Of a stretch of DNA of 64,000 nucleotides, positions 12,241 through 24,367 are shown in pieces (the first letter of the stretch is position 1; each line of letters opens with the position of its first letter). The stretch is from Strigamia acuminata (Eukaryota > Arthropoda > Chilopoda > Geophilomorpha > Linotaeniidae), in NCBI GenBank assembly GCA_949358305.1, contig OX442314.1, positions 38,661,211-38,725,210 of the forward strand. The letters run 5' to 3'. The translations under genes and the position numbers were made by a program. The notes under the pieces were generated by a model. That model made no database searches. It was given only the letters and a program-made list of their open reading frames with translations, and was not told the DNA's origin.

Positions 12241-12625
12241 CATTGCGACCATATATTTAATGTCACGATTTACTCTTTCAACGGGGTTTGCCTATGGATG
12301 CTAAATTGAAATTTTAGTTGGAAGCATCCTAAACTTCTCACAAATTTTGAGCTCTGAATTGTGGACTGTTGTCAGGTATTATTTTCCTTGGAAAACAAAA
12401 ATTCATTGACAGATAGTAGATAGAATTGGCTACTTTTGAAATTGTCGGATTAGATTGGCCATTGGAAATAAATCGGGTGAACGTGTTGCAACATCTAAAA
12501 TTACACAGATGTGCGTGTTGTTCTTTTTAGTTCGGAGTTTTTGGCCCGATAGATCAACACTGAGACAATCAAATGGTCCATAAGGTCTTCTTTGAGGGAC
12601 CTGGATTTGCGTTTTGGACCTTAGT
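12240..12625 (-). pseudogene. Decayed retroelement integrase core
   Basis: Read on the minus strand in pieces, this gives PYGPFDCLSVDLSG (first catalytic Asp region of an rve integrase), THICVILDVATR, and then HP.ANPVERVNRDIKYMV, the conserved block after the DDE glutamate. Stops and frame changes separate the pieces. It is most like a Ty3 or BEL type integrase and is clearly inactive. Confidence 0.6.
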
Positions 12626-13660
12626 TTGACAATATGTTTGATGAAACGTAAAATGTCCCTGTTCTTTTCGGACTGTCGTCATCAATTAAGTGATTGTGTA
12701 TAGCGTCCACACCAAATCTGGCTGGGGTCCCTAAAGGTGAGAAGGCCAAGCTTGGCAATCGCGAACCAATTACGCGCGCAAAAGACACAGAAAAGCACAC
12801 ACCTGCAGATTCATTCAATTCTAGTTCTAAGCCACGTGTCAATGGCATTAATAACAAAAGAGCAACAAAAAGGAGTGGAGTTTCCAAAGCTAAAAGACAC
12901 GAGTAAACGCGTGAGGTGACAATGTAGAGCACACCATGGGCGTTACACACTGCATGGAGGCATAAGTGGGAGAAAGGTAGCCAAAAGGACCAGTAGCTAA
13001 TAAAAGCTCTTATCCGGTCGAGGGCATAAAACCTTCTGCCTACATCTGATCGTTTGCAGACCCTGAGGTAAAGTCGGGCCAGATCCATGGCAAAAAGGGG
13101 CATAATCAATCAAGGATCAATCGGGGACGTTTGTGAGGACCTAATGAGAGGATTCACTCACATGAGGGCAGGAATGCAAAAAGGCCAGGCTAAATCAGGA
13201 TGATTGGCAGGGGGTACCAGTGGATATTACACAGGTTAGACTGGTCTGATGTGATCAAATAAATCGCATCGTTTTCACGCAATTGCGCGCATTCGCAACC
13301 GGCGTGCGCATTTGATTTTTCGCGTTTTCTGCACGAATTTTGCGTCTCTAATGCGCCACCCCTGCGTCCAAAAATCTAGTCAATCGGTGCCTTTGTTGAG
13401 AAGTTAATTGAGGCATCTTTCAATTTTTTTTGAAAATTTCAGCATTTGAAATTTTTTAGCTTTTTTTAAATTTGCATATTTTATTTATTCAATGGATAAA
13501 CAAACAAAAACAACACAAACAAATGAGGAATTCAACTAAACAACTAAACAAGTTAGGTTTATTAACAATAGGAACAAGAAATGAACGGGAGTACAATAGA
13601 AAAACAAAAGGCGGAATGCCAGATCTGACAAATCTTCAATTAAGTATGAACTTATAATTC
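12626..13660. other. No supported gene
   Basis: An open frame of 162 codons on the minus strand (12621-13109) lacks a convincing domain and has overlapping open frames on the plus strand. I see no splice or codon evidence that it is real. It may be further decayed retroelement sequence. Confidence 0.45.
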
Positions 13661-13662
13661 GT

Positions 13663-14030
13663 TTAAAATACCTTTTCTGAGGGTTTGTTTTCAACTTGCC
13701 TACAAGATAGGCAGTAAGGTGCCACCTTATCCTTCAGAAAGTTATGTACACATGAGCAGAAACTGTGCGAGCCTGGCAACAAGAAAATGTTGCGCTTGTT
13801 CGTAATACAAATGGAACACTGAATGGACTCATGTTCCGCTTCTTCCGCATCCACAGCTCTCACAACTTCCCGTAAAGTAAACCGATGCTGCACTTGCTCC
13901 TCGGTTTGTTCCTTCCAAGAGTTGCGTGCGTTGAAGGCATCCAAAACCGCTGCAAGCATATTGTCATTGGTGTCATTTCCTTCCAAGGCAGCTCTCTTCA
14001 GTGCCAAATCAGCTTTAACCTTCCCATAGC
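13663..14030 (-). pseudogene. RING-like zinc-finger fragment, probably the tail of a MULE-type element
   Basis: About 120 minus-strand codons end with a cysteine pattern QCSIC...GSHSFCSC...YCLSCRQ. This follows a C3HC4 RING layout except that the Cys before the His is Ser, so one zinc ligand is missing. The frame has no ATG at its upstream end and lies downstream of two MULE transposase relics on the same strand. It could be a C-terminal domain of that element or a separate captured E3-like fragment. A 15-bp inverted match (14020-14034 against 14480-14494) flanks the gap between it and the relic. Confidence 0.45.
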
Positions 14031-14283
14031 CATGGTGGGTCAGAAAAATAACAAAAGTAGTAAAATAACTATAACTTTTTTTTCCCTGAAAATTAATTTA
14101 GGGGACCAGCTTTAATTCCTCCAAAAATATTTTTTATAAATTTATAATAACAAAGTTCTAATGTTATTTCGATTAGGAATAAGTTAAACCAATAATAATT
14201 ATAATATTTACAACATAAAACACCATTACGTGAGCGCCGTACACTGTTTTGCCACTTTTTAGCACTAGGCGGTATATTGAAAC

Positions 14284-14421
14284 GATTCTGCGCATGTGCA
14301 CAATCTTACTTTTCCAGGTGCAATCGCATTTTTTCTGGTTTGAGCACATTAAAACATGTGCTGAGGCCAGGAAAAATGCGATTGCACCTGGAGAAATAAG
14401 ATTCTGCACATGCGCAGAAGC
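14284..14421. mobile_element. Short foldback MITE, about 138 bp
   Basis: Nearly perfect inverted arms of about 53 bp (ATTCTGCGCATGTGCA... against ...TGCACATGCGCAGAA) flank a short loop that includes ACATTAAAACATGTGC. It lies in the gap between the RING-like frame and MULE relic B. Confidence 0.75.
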
Positions 14422-14480
14422 ATTTTAAAAGAAGGCCGATTTGACCGACCACAGCTAGCAATGGTGGAAATTAGGCTTGG

Positions 14481-15881
14481 CTATGGGAAGGTTAAGTTGT
14501 GCGAATACAACGGCATCTTCAGGATATCATAGGTAATGACGGCCAGCTGGCTCCGTTCGTGGGCGCCTTTGAGGTGGCTGGTCATCAATTTCCTCGTCAA
14601 CTTGAGCGCACGCTCTTCGAGTACGAACTGTACGAACTGTACGAGGCGGAAGTGCTGGTGCATTCGGTCTGATCCGGTTTCGACCTCCTGGAGGAAGGAC
14701 GCCCTCGTCGACGTTGAGCGATGGTGGGTGTTGTGGTGGTTCTGCAGCAGGGACATTCGCAGCTACTGTAGATCAATGTTAGCTTCGGCTCTGGGGTCAG
14801 GATTTTGCACAAACCGTTCATCAATCCGAGGGACAGCGACACTGTTCAGTAGTTGTTGGGGGCCAACAGAACCCGAATGCACTTCAAGACGTACATCTCC
14901 TTTCATTGTGGTGAGCTGATAAGCAGCTTCCTTCAGAAACACTATTATTTATTTCACAGGAATCGATATCCAAGTCCGCAGTCAACTCTTCGATGCACTT
15001 GTCATGGCCAATGTATTGCGGTTTCCTGACATGCAACCGAGTTGTCGTCCGAAGCTGATTCATGCAGTTAACCGCTCTCACATGTAAACCCTCCAAATTC
15101 TGTGCAAACTGTAGAGCTGCTACATGTCGATTCAGATGCTTCGGTGCCTGGGCATGTTAAGACTCCAAAGCATTGTTCGTCCTGTGTGCCAACCTTGAAA
15201 CAGTTATTCTATCTGTGCCAACTGTTAACCAATGTCTGTTCACGTAATCTAGGAAATTGTCCATGGCACTGGCTTCTGGAAACTGGTCTTTCACAGCAGC
15301 TTATTCGGCTGTGATGATGAGAAAACTCTCCTCAATCAAGTCAGCCTTCAGCAGTGAATTATCATCCAGACGTACTCGTTGACTTGATAAATCGGGCGCA
15401 ACGCATTGGCATTAACATATCTTCGGATCGCATCGCAGAAATGAAAGTAGCAGTGCACAACTTTGCACGATACAAAATGCACTTCCATTCAAAATCCTGT
15501 GCAGAAACGAAAACACTGCGTTGTACGATTCGGCGCACTTAGATGTCATAAACACACAAAAAAACGACACCAACGAAAACTTTACGACACCGTGGACAGT
15601 CAGAAACTGATAAAACGAGTTATTCGGGTCAGTTTCTGTTACTCGCGGTACTACTTGAAATGTCGCATCAATATGGAACTTCGTGCAGTGTTGTGCAACA
15701 GCATCCATGAGCTGAAAGTCCACAAAAAAATGCAAACTGCTCCGTTGTTTGTGGTACAACTTCTAGCGTACAATGGACTGTACTTTTCTGTACTTTTCTG
15801 CAGTCTTTGCGAATCTAACAACAACTCCAATTCCGCATTTGTGGCAATGTCAGGCAACTTGAATTTGGCATGAGAGCTCAA
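14481..15881 (-). pseudogene. MULE-family transposase relic B
   Basis: The minus-strand segment 15759-15412 reads KFHIDATFQVVPR...QFLTVHGV...VFMTSKCAESYNAVFSFL, the catalytic block of Mutator-like (MULE) transposases including the first Asp. The downstream segment 15096-14884 starts MEGLHVRAVN and parallels relic A (MQGLDTQATR), and 14756-14481 may be the C-terminal part. The pieces are in different frames with stops between them, so it is inactive. Confidence 0.65.
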
Positions 15882-16702
15882 CTGTGATGAAAGAGAGGCA
15901 AATGGAACAGCTGCTGCAACATGATTAGGAAACTCGGCCGAAACAATGTCGTACTGTTGGCTACGAAAACAGCTGCAGGGGGCAGATATTCCCCAAATTG
16001 TTTAATTTTCTTTTCATAGGAATTACAATTTGTTTTGTGAATGTAATAGCTTCAACAGAATCATCAGCAGGAACTTTATCAGGATTTTCATTGTTGCCTG
16101 TGTTTTGTTGATAATGTCTGTTGTATCAGTTACAGTAGCTTTCAGTTTAGATTGTTGAGAAATCACATGAACCTTTTCCTTTAAAGAAACTATATTAAAG
16201 AAATTAGTAATATGATAATACTACAAAATTTAAATTTATTTATCAGATTCAAACTCATCATGTACAATGGCATAATTAGCTAATATGTTAGAAAACTTAT
16301 CAATATTTATTTATATACATTTATTAATATTTCTCCTCTAGTACAGTAATTTGGCTTTCCTCTAGGCCAGGCTCCAGTTGCAAACATCTTATTTTCAAAT
16401 GATGCAAAATGTTTAATGCATTGATGGTCATGGTCATAAATGGCAGAATTATAAACCTACACAAGAGATTAAATTATATTAAATTATATTATTGACAAAA
16501 GGCGGGGACCACATGTGCACATTGCAAGTGCGCACCTCAATTGTGCACGTTGCAAATACGCTGTCTCATGTGCACAAATTGCAAATGTGCACGTCCTAAA
16601 TGTGCTCGTTTTAAATGCACACTGATTAAAATTAAATCAAATTAAATAAAAATGAAATAGGTTTATTTAAAATTATTAAATAATAAAAATAAAAAATGGG
16701 TT
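15882..16702. other. Spacer between the two MULE relics, with a TGTGCAC-rich repeat
   Basis: No coding signal. At 16510-16615 the phrase GTGCACATTGCAAATGYGCAC recurs about five times imperfectly, giving many short inverted repeats. Confidence 0.5.
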
Positions 16703-17457
16703 TCAAATGCGCTCACGAGTAAATATGTTGATTGGCTTATGGTTTTTTTCTTGTACATGCGGTGTCACTACTGGTGCAGCCAACAACCCATCTGTAATCT
16801 CCTCCCCATCACTAGGCAGACGAAATACCCCATTCATTGTCGTCACACGGTACGCAATTGCCTTCAGAAAGTCAAACTCTGTCAGCTCTCCATCTCCTAA
16901 CCGCACCATGAAGCCCCTAATGCATGCATCGTTCTGCAAGCAAAAGCGACTTCTTGTAGCCTGGGTGTCCAGACCTTGCATCTCCTGTGCAAAACTCCTG
17001 CCGAGTAATCGACCTGTGACATGGCCCCTAAAAAGTTAGCAGGCAATGTGTTTGCCCAATGTGTTTGGCAGAGAGGAGTACCATGATTCCATTCCAAGCT
17101 GTTGTTATTGCGGTGTAGCAGCTCAAACACACTAAATTGGGTGGCAGTCACCTCCAGCAGCCACTGATCACGGAATTAACTGCAGAATGGCTGCAATCCA
17201 AGTTGCATCGCTTTCCGCCGAATTGCCTCACAGAAGTGGAAACAGCAGTGAATGATGCTGCAGGTGGAAAATGCTGTTTCCAAGGCTGTATACATCCCTG
17301 GCTCATAGTCAGTCATAAAAGAGCTGCCTACAACGACTGGGAACATGATGGCGGAAAGATGACCAAACACTTTGTTGTATGCCACTCGCGACTTCTTGGT
17401 TATTAGACAGTAACAAAAAGGAATTAACTTTCCTCTAACCATTCCTTGAACACTCAA
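16703..17457 (-). pseudogene. MULE-family transposase relic A
   Basis: The minus-strand segment 17457-17176 reads GKLIPFCYCLITKKSRVAYN...FMTDYEPGMYTALETAF...IIHCCFHFCEAIRRK, which matches the second Asp region and the C/H motif of MULE transposases. The next pieces, 17151-16897 (with NNSLEWNHGT, as in RxNNxxExWH) and 16981-16703, overlap in other frames. The same order of blocks occurs in relic B, so the two are paralogous copies. Confidence 0.7.
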
Positions 17458-18695
17458 GAACTGGTAGAACTGCGTAGTCGGCCCATCAGCAACACTGAGT
17501 CATCTTCTCTAATCAATGTGCCGTCGTAAATATACAACACAGTAATTATTCTCTTTAATCTTACGAACAAGTAATGAAGAAGCAATGCTAATGGCATCAA
17601 TTACAATACAAAAGAGTACAAAAGAGTACAAATTTGGTGCAATTACCATGTATAATCAGCTGACCATGGAGGCTGATAATTTTAGACAATTATTAAGCTC
17701 ACTTGAGACAGCATTTGGCCAAAAGATGGCCAAAATCTAAAATGACTTATTCATGTGGTTCCCTTGTAAGTTTGACATCAGGAATTTCTGATGGATTGTA
17801 AAACATTGTAGTGATCTTGGTTCTCAATCTAATTTAAATCTAAAATTAAAACTATAAAAATCAAGAACACTGATGCCGCACCGGGTCTATACTTAAATCC
17901 GCTAAAATTCTCTAAACTAACTAGTTAAGTCAGTTAGATAAAATGGTTGAAATTCAATGATAACACTTGAATTTCCAAAAAAATAACTAACTTGTTTTAT
18001 TCTTGGCTTAGAATAAAATCTAATAGAGTTTACATGAATATTTGAAAGAATTATTAATTAAATTATACAATGACTAAAGTGTTAAATAAAAAGAATTATT
18101 AAATAAATGAAAATGATGAAAATGATGAATCGCTCGCAACAATGATGGGATGGTCTCTCGTTGTTGATTCCCACATAAAATGGTTGACGCAGCTGTTCTT
18201 AGAAACGACGACGACATGGCGTATTCACAACGGTTGTAGTGAATTCTGCTTTTTTCTTTCTTCTCACACTGGCGATCCGAAATATTTTGGAATCTCCTGT
18301 TTCGGAATCTCCTTCAAATGACGAATTGCGTCGTTTCCGCCGACTCGAGTCCCAACTAGGCGCGCCGGCACTACTGGCGACCGTGACGGGATCCACGATG
18401 TGATTCACAGCTCTCGAGATTGTCTCGCTCCTCCGACTCGAAGCCTAACTTGGCGCGCCGGCTCAACTAGCGCTTCTGACGTGGCAACGATTCAATTTCT
18501 CCTCCCGTTGGTCCGACAAGCTCGGACTCCGGCTATGGTCCCGCTGTTCAATTGGCTAGAACAACAAGAATGCCTCGTAACAAATATGATTGTTATGAGT
18601 CCAAATGTTGACTAGATAACCACAAATTACTGCAATGAAGATACTGTGTTTTCAGGTTCAAGGAGCAATTTCAGGTGGCGTTTACAAGGTTGATT
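17458..18695. other. No gene seen
   Basis: AT-rich spacer. A duplicated phrase containing GGCGCGCCGG...ACTCGAGTC / CTCCGACTCGAAGCC occurs at about 18345-18480. No coding or transposon motif was recognised. Confidence 0.45.
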
Positions 18696-18935
18696 TTAGA
18701 CTGAATTTGTTCTGCTCAGGCAGGATGCACATTCTGTCAGAGCATAGGGTTCATTCAATTTTCCCATTTTGCATGATCTACATACAGAGGGACAATATAA
18801 TAATAAATCATCATTGACGCCATCATCACCTGGTCGGTCCGGTGCGCTTACAGGAGCACGTGACAATGTATCTGCTAAAACGTTTAGCGGACCTTTGATG
18901 TACGGAATCTCAAAAGAATAAGTCATTAGCTCCAT
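18696..18935 (-). pseudogene. Ty3/gypsy RNase H tail fragment
   Basis: Minus-strand reading FEIPYIKGPLNVLADTLSRAP is the conserved end of a Ty3-type RNase H domain (YxPGxxNxxADxLSR). Nothing continuous precedes or follows it. Confidence 0.65.
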
Positions 18936-19024
18936 TTGCCAACAAGCTAATTTTTTCTGAAAATGTACAAAAACTAAAAAAAAAAAATCTTTTTAAAAAA
19001 AAGTGATTTTTATTGTGGGTGATG

Positions 19025-19291
19025 GTTTACACCAGGGGTCGGCAAGTAATTTTGAGTGGGGTCCGGATACTAGTGAAAATTTTTTTCGAGGTCCAGAAAA
19101 AGACAACAAAAATAAAAAACAAAAAGAACACAAAAAACACCAAAAAAAATCAAAAAAAAATCAAAAAAACACCAAAAAACAACAAAAATACCAAAAAAAA
19201 TATAATAAAAAATATCTGGCGGTCCAAGTTTCGACCTTCCGCGGGCCGGATCCGGACCGCGGGCCGCCAGTTGCCGACCGCTGGTTTACAC
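19025..19291. mobile_element. hAT-type MITE, 251 bp (19033-19283), with 8-bp target duplication
   Basis: The terminal inverted repeats CAGGGGTCGGCAA and TTGCCGACCGCTG are typical of hAT ends. They are flanked by identical 8-bp duplications GTTTACAC at 19025-19032 and 19284-19291. The interior is A-rich with a GC-rich right third and encodes nothing. Confidence 0.93.
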
Positions 19292-19485
19292 CAATGAAAG
19301 CAAGGAAATGCAAAACTTCTCAAAGCCAATGCTAAAAAATTCCACCATCTGCTACAATACAAGCCTGTAGACGCTTTATTTAGATTTCGCACAACACTTT
19401 CCAAGAGGAAGAATGTGTGCACATGCATCTACAATTCTGTATTAAGGGATATTACTGGTATTGGGTGGAGTGCTGTAAACAATGT

Positions 19486-20990
19486 CTACCAAATATCCCA
19501 CAAAAAACTGTCACAAGGTGTAAGATCTGGGGAACGAGGTGGCCATGCAATTGGACCACAGTGACCAATCCAACAATCTCTAAACAATTCATCCAACCAG
19601 TTGCGTATGTTACGCTGATCATGAGGAGGAGCGCCATCCTGTTGGAAAACCATTCTAGCAAACTCTGCCAATGGTAAATCTTCCACCTCATTTAGTATAC
19701 TAATTCTACTAATTCTACTTACCTTGCTCTGCATCAACCCAGCCTTGCAGCTTGTGAGCAGAGGAGGCATTGTTGACAGGAAGTGACGTCACTAATGCTC
19801 TCCAACTTCATGGTCTGCGTCATTCTTCGTCAGACTCTGACAAATTCAATTTTTCACTCGTTTTATCTAGCTTTTCCTCACTTTCTTTAAAAAAAATTGT
19901 ATTTATTTTGTTATTACTTTTAAATAAATACATTTTTAAATATTTTTAATTGTTCTGCCTCGATTTTTTTTATATGTGAGGAAATGATGCAGATGTTAGA
20001 GGTAAGTTGAAAAAACATTTTTATTAGATTTCCAAATAATTTTTGATAGAAAGTTAATACGGAGTACAATAAATAGGAATAAAACTTAGCTGAAAAAGAA
20101 CACAGCCAGCCATCTATTTCCAAGGTTATTAATGAAATAAAAGACTAATAAAAAATAATTAAATAATTAATTTTGCAAAACAATCTTTTTAACATCGCAA
20201 AACTCCATAAATTCTCCATAAATAAATCATAGCGACTGGTGGGACTTAATGAAATCTTGATACTTACAATTTAAACAAAAAAAATAGATGAGTAAGAAAT
20301 AATAAGAAATACACTCCAAACTCTTTATAACGAATCGTGATATAACAAATTAAAAAAAATATTGAAAAAAAAAAACAGTTGAAAACTTACATATACAATT
20401 GTGTGACCACAAGAATTGTGGTTAAAGGTTATCGTGCAATTTTTGTCGACCGACCAACTGGTTAATTGGTTAATGAACCTATTTGTGCACCGCCATTGGT
20501 ATCTATAAAGCATATAAAGCAATCTTGTTGTCCAAAAACACATAAAATGTACTTCTGTCTGAAGAAGTTGTATGTGCTTTGCATCAGTTAATGTTTCATC
20601 AATGAAAAAAGGTCCAATAAGTTTATAAAAATTCCACACCAAATATTCAGTTTCCATTGAACTTGATGATGTGATGATCTTAGAAAATAAGGATTGTTTG
20701 TAGCCCAATAATGTTGATTGTGAATGTTAATCTTGTCATCTCTTGAGAAACTACACTCATTACTCTACAGAATGTGGTAATGAAAATCTGGAGTTTCATC
20801 AAATTTTGTAAGCAATAAATTGCAAAAGTCCAGTCTGGCTATTTCATCATCTGGTTGAAGTGCTAGGTGAATGTGGAAATGATGAGGATGATGCTTATTT
20901 TTTACCAGGATATGATGAACAGTTGATTTGCTTAATCCACATTGCCTAGCAATAGTCCTAGTACTTGTGTGAGGATTTTGATACACGCAT
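19486..20990 (-). pseudogene. Mariner/IS630-like transposase relic, split
   Basis: Three minus-strand blocks keep the order of one transposase. 20986-20765 has the helix-turn-helix (STRTIARQCGLSKSTVHHIL). 20700-20560 has the middle (KLIGPFFIDETL). 19770-19486 has the catalytic C-terminal half (FQQDGAPPH and WPPRSPDLTPCDSFLW). Roughly 0.8 kb of unrelated AT-rich DNA separates the last two blocks, and stops and frameshifts are present. This is a widespread invertebrate family; the copy is dead. Confidence 0.8.
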
Positions 20991-21161
20991 GCAAGAACAA
21001 ACGTTTACATTTCTTCTGTTGCAATAGGTACTTGCATTTGCATCCTTTTGTTGCACAGAACACTTCCAGTTTCCTGGAGACGTCTCACAGCATTCGGGAT
21101 GGTTGTATGGCCAGGATGTTGTTCACCAAGAAAACGTACAATACAAACCCAGGTATAATGT

Positions 21162-21369
21162 TGCTATACTCTGTCTCACTATAAGGTAGTAGGGAGTTCC
21201 GAGGCTGTTTACTCCCAACTGTTGCCTGTATACCACCACCGGGAAAACACACAAAATGGCTTCCATTGCATTTTGGGTATTTTGGCCTACTTTTATGTAT
21301 ACATACACCAGTGAAATGGCTCGGCCAGTAGGAACTCCCTACTACCTTACAGTGAGACAGAGTATAGCA
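21162..21369. mobile_element. MITE with about 40-bp terminal inverted repeats
   Basis: The left end TGCTATACTCTGTCTCACTA...GGTAGTAGGGAGTTCC is the reverse complement, with few mismatches, of the right end GGAACTCCCTACTACC...AGTGAGACAGAGTATAGCA. The element is 208 bp with no coding capacity. Its superfamily is not clear. Confidence 0.85.
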
Positions 21370-21450
21370 GCGATGGAATTTCTGGTTCAAGTCATTTTTA
21401 CTGGAATTACAATTAGGGTTTTTAATTTGGCCCTTTTCTCAAATACTTGA

Positions 21451-22557
21451 CTTTTTACTCATCTAATGAGATTTTCTTTTGAAGTCAGTCATGTGAACTC
21501 GTTCCCAAAGACGTTTTCCATGCCAACTGCTGTCTGAAAAGAGTTTTACATTAGTTAATGTCGTATTTGTAATTTATTTGTTGCTTGTTTACCTGTTTTC
21601 TGCATGAAAAGAGCAATTCTCAATGTTTTTCATGTGTTCATCCGTTCCCAGTCTACTTGTGTTACTGCTGTTACAAGGTGTCATGACTGGTTCGGGTGGC
21701 AAATGTGAGCTGGAACAAGAAATACACGTTGTTAGTGGTTTAACGCTATTTCTATTGATTCATGATCGATATTTAGTGTTTACTAACCTGTGTTAACCTG
21801 TTTTGTGTCCGTACGAGCGTACACTCGCCCGTCTTTACGTGCGGATCGGGTTGTTGATTAGTAATTAAGCATTGATATGTTTGGCATTGTATTAGCTTTA
21901 AGTTTGATGCTTGTTAGAGCCACTTTTTAATGTAATTACCGCATTTGTTTTGGAGCTGCCAGCTTATTGGTGGAAAACATTCACATTTATTCTTTCCTGT
22001 ATTTTGCCTGAGTTTTTACTGTGTTAATTGGTTTTTGATGAGTATTTAACCCAGGAAGTGTCAGCAATGTTCTTTTATTGCATTTAAAATGAATTTGCTG
22101 TTGTTAGGCTTAAGCTCGGGCTTAAGTATTTGCATTTGAGAGCCTGTACGGTAACCTAATTGTGCCCATTGTTTCCTTTTCTCCTCTTTGTAAGAACTTT
22201 GAGTCTTCTGTATGTTTAAGTACATTCACCTATTACAATTGAAATGCAGTTACACCTATCTCTGCCTATTGTTTATCAAGTGTTGCAGTATTGTTGTTGT
22301 TGTTGTGTTTTTATGAGTTTAAAAATGGTTGAGTTTTTTCTCTCTCCTTCAGGAATACTCATTTGACCTCACTTGACCAACATGGCTCGTGAGTAGAGCG
22401 CTCAAACGCGCTCCCTCCCCCGGGAACGGCTCCAGATGTGCTCCTGTTGTGTTTTGAGTTATCTTTTCCTGCCTACAACCACAGGTCAGCGCTCTGTCCC
22501 CACATCTTTTCAACCACTATACGAGCGGTTTCGGGTCGTCTGACGAGGCGTCTTGGC
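21451..22557. other. No gene seen
   Basis: AT-rich spacer without recognised coding or mobile-element motif. It ends in a short GC-rich patch at 22390-22560. Confidence 0.45.
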
Positions 22558-22814
22558 TGTTCTTCACATCTGCCCTAATGTTTGCCATTGTTAGGTTAGG
22601 TTAGGTTGCCTTGATTTCATTTGTTTGTGTTGTGTGTGGTTGTTTTCAGTTAGGTTAGGTCAGGTTAGGTTAGGTTTAGACCTAACCTAGGTCCTAACCT
22701 AACCTAACCTGACCTGACCTGACCTAACCGAACCGAAAACAACCACACACAACACAAACAAATAAAATCAAGGCAACCTAACAATGGCAAACATTGGGGC
22801 AGATGTGAAGAACA
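22558..22814. mobile_element. 257-bp foldback element with TTAGG-like arms
   Basis: The left arm (TGTTCTTCACATCTGCCC, then GGTTAGGTTAGGTTGCC, then TTTGTGTTGTGTGTGGTTG) is reverse-complemented in the right arm ending GGGCAGATGTGAAGAACA. The centre consists of irregular TTAGG/CCTAA units. GGCGTCTT(T/G)GC occurs close to both outer ends and could be an imperfect target duplication. Confidence 0.85.
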
Positions 22815-22829
22815 ACCGGCGTCTTTGCC

Positions 22830-23497
22830 GTTTTCTCCCCGCACTTGTCTTCCTCAGCGGTCATTTGCGATTTCTTCCTGTGTTTTTGCCCTGCCAGAAA
22901 CAATAAGATCAAAACGTGCGATTGAGTCGCGATCCAAGATGGGCGGACCAAAGTCCCGATTTACCACAATGGGCATCCGAGCTGTCCTGGTACTTAGAGA
23001 AACCACCAAGACGACTATGGCCAGCAGGTCAATCGGAGTTTGTGGATTGACCTCTGGATTTGAGCCTCGACTGCCGGCTTCAATGCGTACGGAACTGGTC
23101 TGCGGTTGCAGAAACCAGGTTTGGCATCATTGCTCAATTTTATTGGGGCTGTAAACTTCCTAATGGGGTCTACATCCACTTCTTGTCCCGAAAGGTAGTA
23201 TCGCACAAAGGTGTAATCATGGTTATTTCCATTGACTATGACTGAGAGATGACGAGTCTTCTTAAATGACAATTCTGAACCATTTTTGTGTGTTCTGCAA
23301 ATAACTTTGCAGTCACCTTTGTTGTGTTTTACAACACCTCTCTTCACTGATGTTTTTACAATTTTGTAAGTCTCTATTTCTTTTCCAGTTTGTATCCAAT
23401 TTCCACCATTTTCAACAAAACTATAAGTATTCTTTGAACCTGACGACCTTATTTGGGCACTTTCCCCATCTGGAAAGTGGGAAGGAGTAGTAGTCAT
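22830..23497 (-). pseudogene. Ty3/gypsy pol remnant (start of the reverse transcriptase)
   Basis: The minus-strand frame 23497-23015 ends with KLSNDAKPGFCNRRPVPYAL and then AVEAQIQRSI, the segment that leads into Ty3-type reverse transcriptases (AKPxxxxPRPVPYALxxxVExEL). The following 150 bp keep weak traces of the next RT block in broken frames. The first 80 codons are not recognised. Confidence 0.6.
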
Positions 23498-23591
23498 GAA
23501 CAGACTAGGGCAGGTGAGATACGTAGTAAAAATTAATACAACTAAAATCTATCACATTTGTAATGTTGTATTTATTCGATTATGTAATTTG

Positions 23592-23607
23592 CCACCAGGG
23601 GGCGTAG
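23592..23607 (+). promoter_or_regulatory. CTCF-like motif (GCCACCAGGGGGCGTA)
   Basis: Complete match to CCASYAGRKGGC in an otherwise AT-rich stretch just upstream of the copia insertion. Functional status unknown. Confidence 0.35.
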
Positions 23608-24037
23608 GTGCCCGGCATAATCCTTCCATAATAATCCGTAATCCATAATCCTTCCATAATCCTTCCACCGGTCAGAACACGTGATAAAATACCTGCAGTT
23701 GTTTTAACAAAAAAAATATAGAAATGAATATAATCTCCAATAAAGCTATCATAGCATTAAGCGAATACCGTACGGCGGCCGACCCACGCAGTGAGGACAT
23801 GTTATTGCATATTCGTTATTTCCGTCGAATTGAAACTTTGCCAACAGGCAATTTCTGCCGAATTAACTATCATTACAACTAAGAAAGAAAGAAAAAGTTA
23901 AAAAGAAATAAAATAACTCTGTGGACAAGTCTGTTACCGAGTAGGAGTGAGTAACTCACTTTATGTTTACACGGCAATAAAGCAGCATCTCGTTTATCAA
24001 GTGTTCGTGCCTAATTTAATAGACAATATAGGACGAT

Positions 24038-24042
24038 GTCAT
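24038..24042. repeat. Copia target-site duplication, left (GTCAT)
   Basis: Identical to GTCAT at 29847-29851 immediately beyond the 3' LTR. Confidence 0.95.
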
Positions 24043-24241
24043 TGTTGGCTTAATTGTTGTAAATCATCATGAGTTTAATATGTTATCACAATGTTCATCT
24101 TTCGTATTTTCACGTGCGTATCACACGTTTCAATTGTTGTAAAATCTTACACCGTTAAGTAAAGACACGTTATATTTTGTTCCCGTTGAAATTGTGTTTT
24201 CTTCTTCAAGTTTGGACATTCGAAATCTGATTGAACTAACA
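24043..24241 (+). repeat. Copia 5' LTR
   Basis: 199 bp, TG...CA ends, identical to the 3' LTR except for one base. Confidence 0.95.
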
Positions 24242-24243
24242 AG

Positions 24244-24255
24244 TGGTAGCAGAAG
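24244..24255 (+). promoter_or_regulatory. Copia primer-binding site
   Basis: TGGTAGCAGAAG two bases after the 5' LTR is close to the TGGTATCAGAGC used by copia-like elements that prime on an internal fragment of initiator tRNA-Met. Confidence 0.6.
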
Positions 24256-24367
24256 GCCGGTTTTCTTCGAAGAGAAGTTCCCACGGCACTCAGACGACAT
24301 TTTTCGAGTGTTCCAGCGAGAACGAAGCACAAACGTGACGGAATTCGAAAATTGAACGTCGTGAAAA

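Noticed and set aside
12621-13109. 162-codon hydrophobic open frame
   Set aside because: No domain, no splice signals, and overlapping open frames on the other strand; it lies next to retroelement debris.
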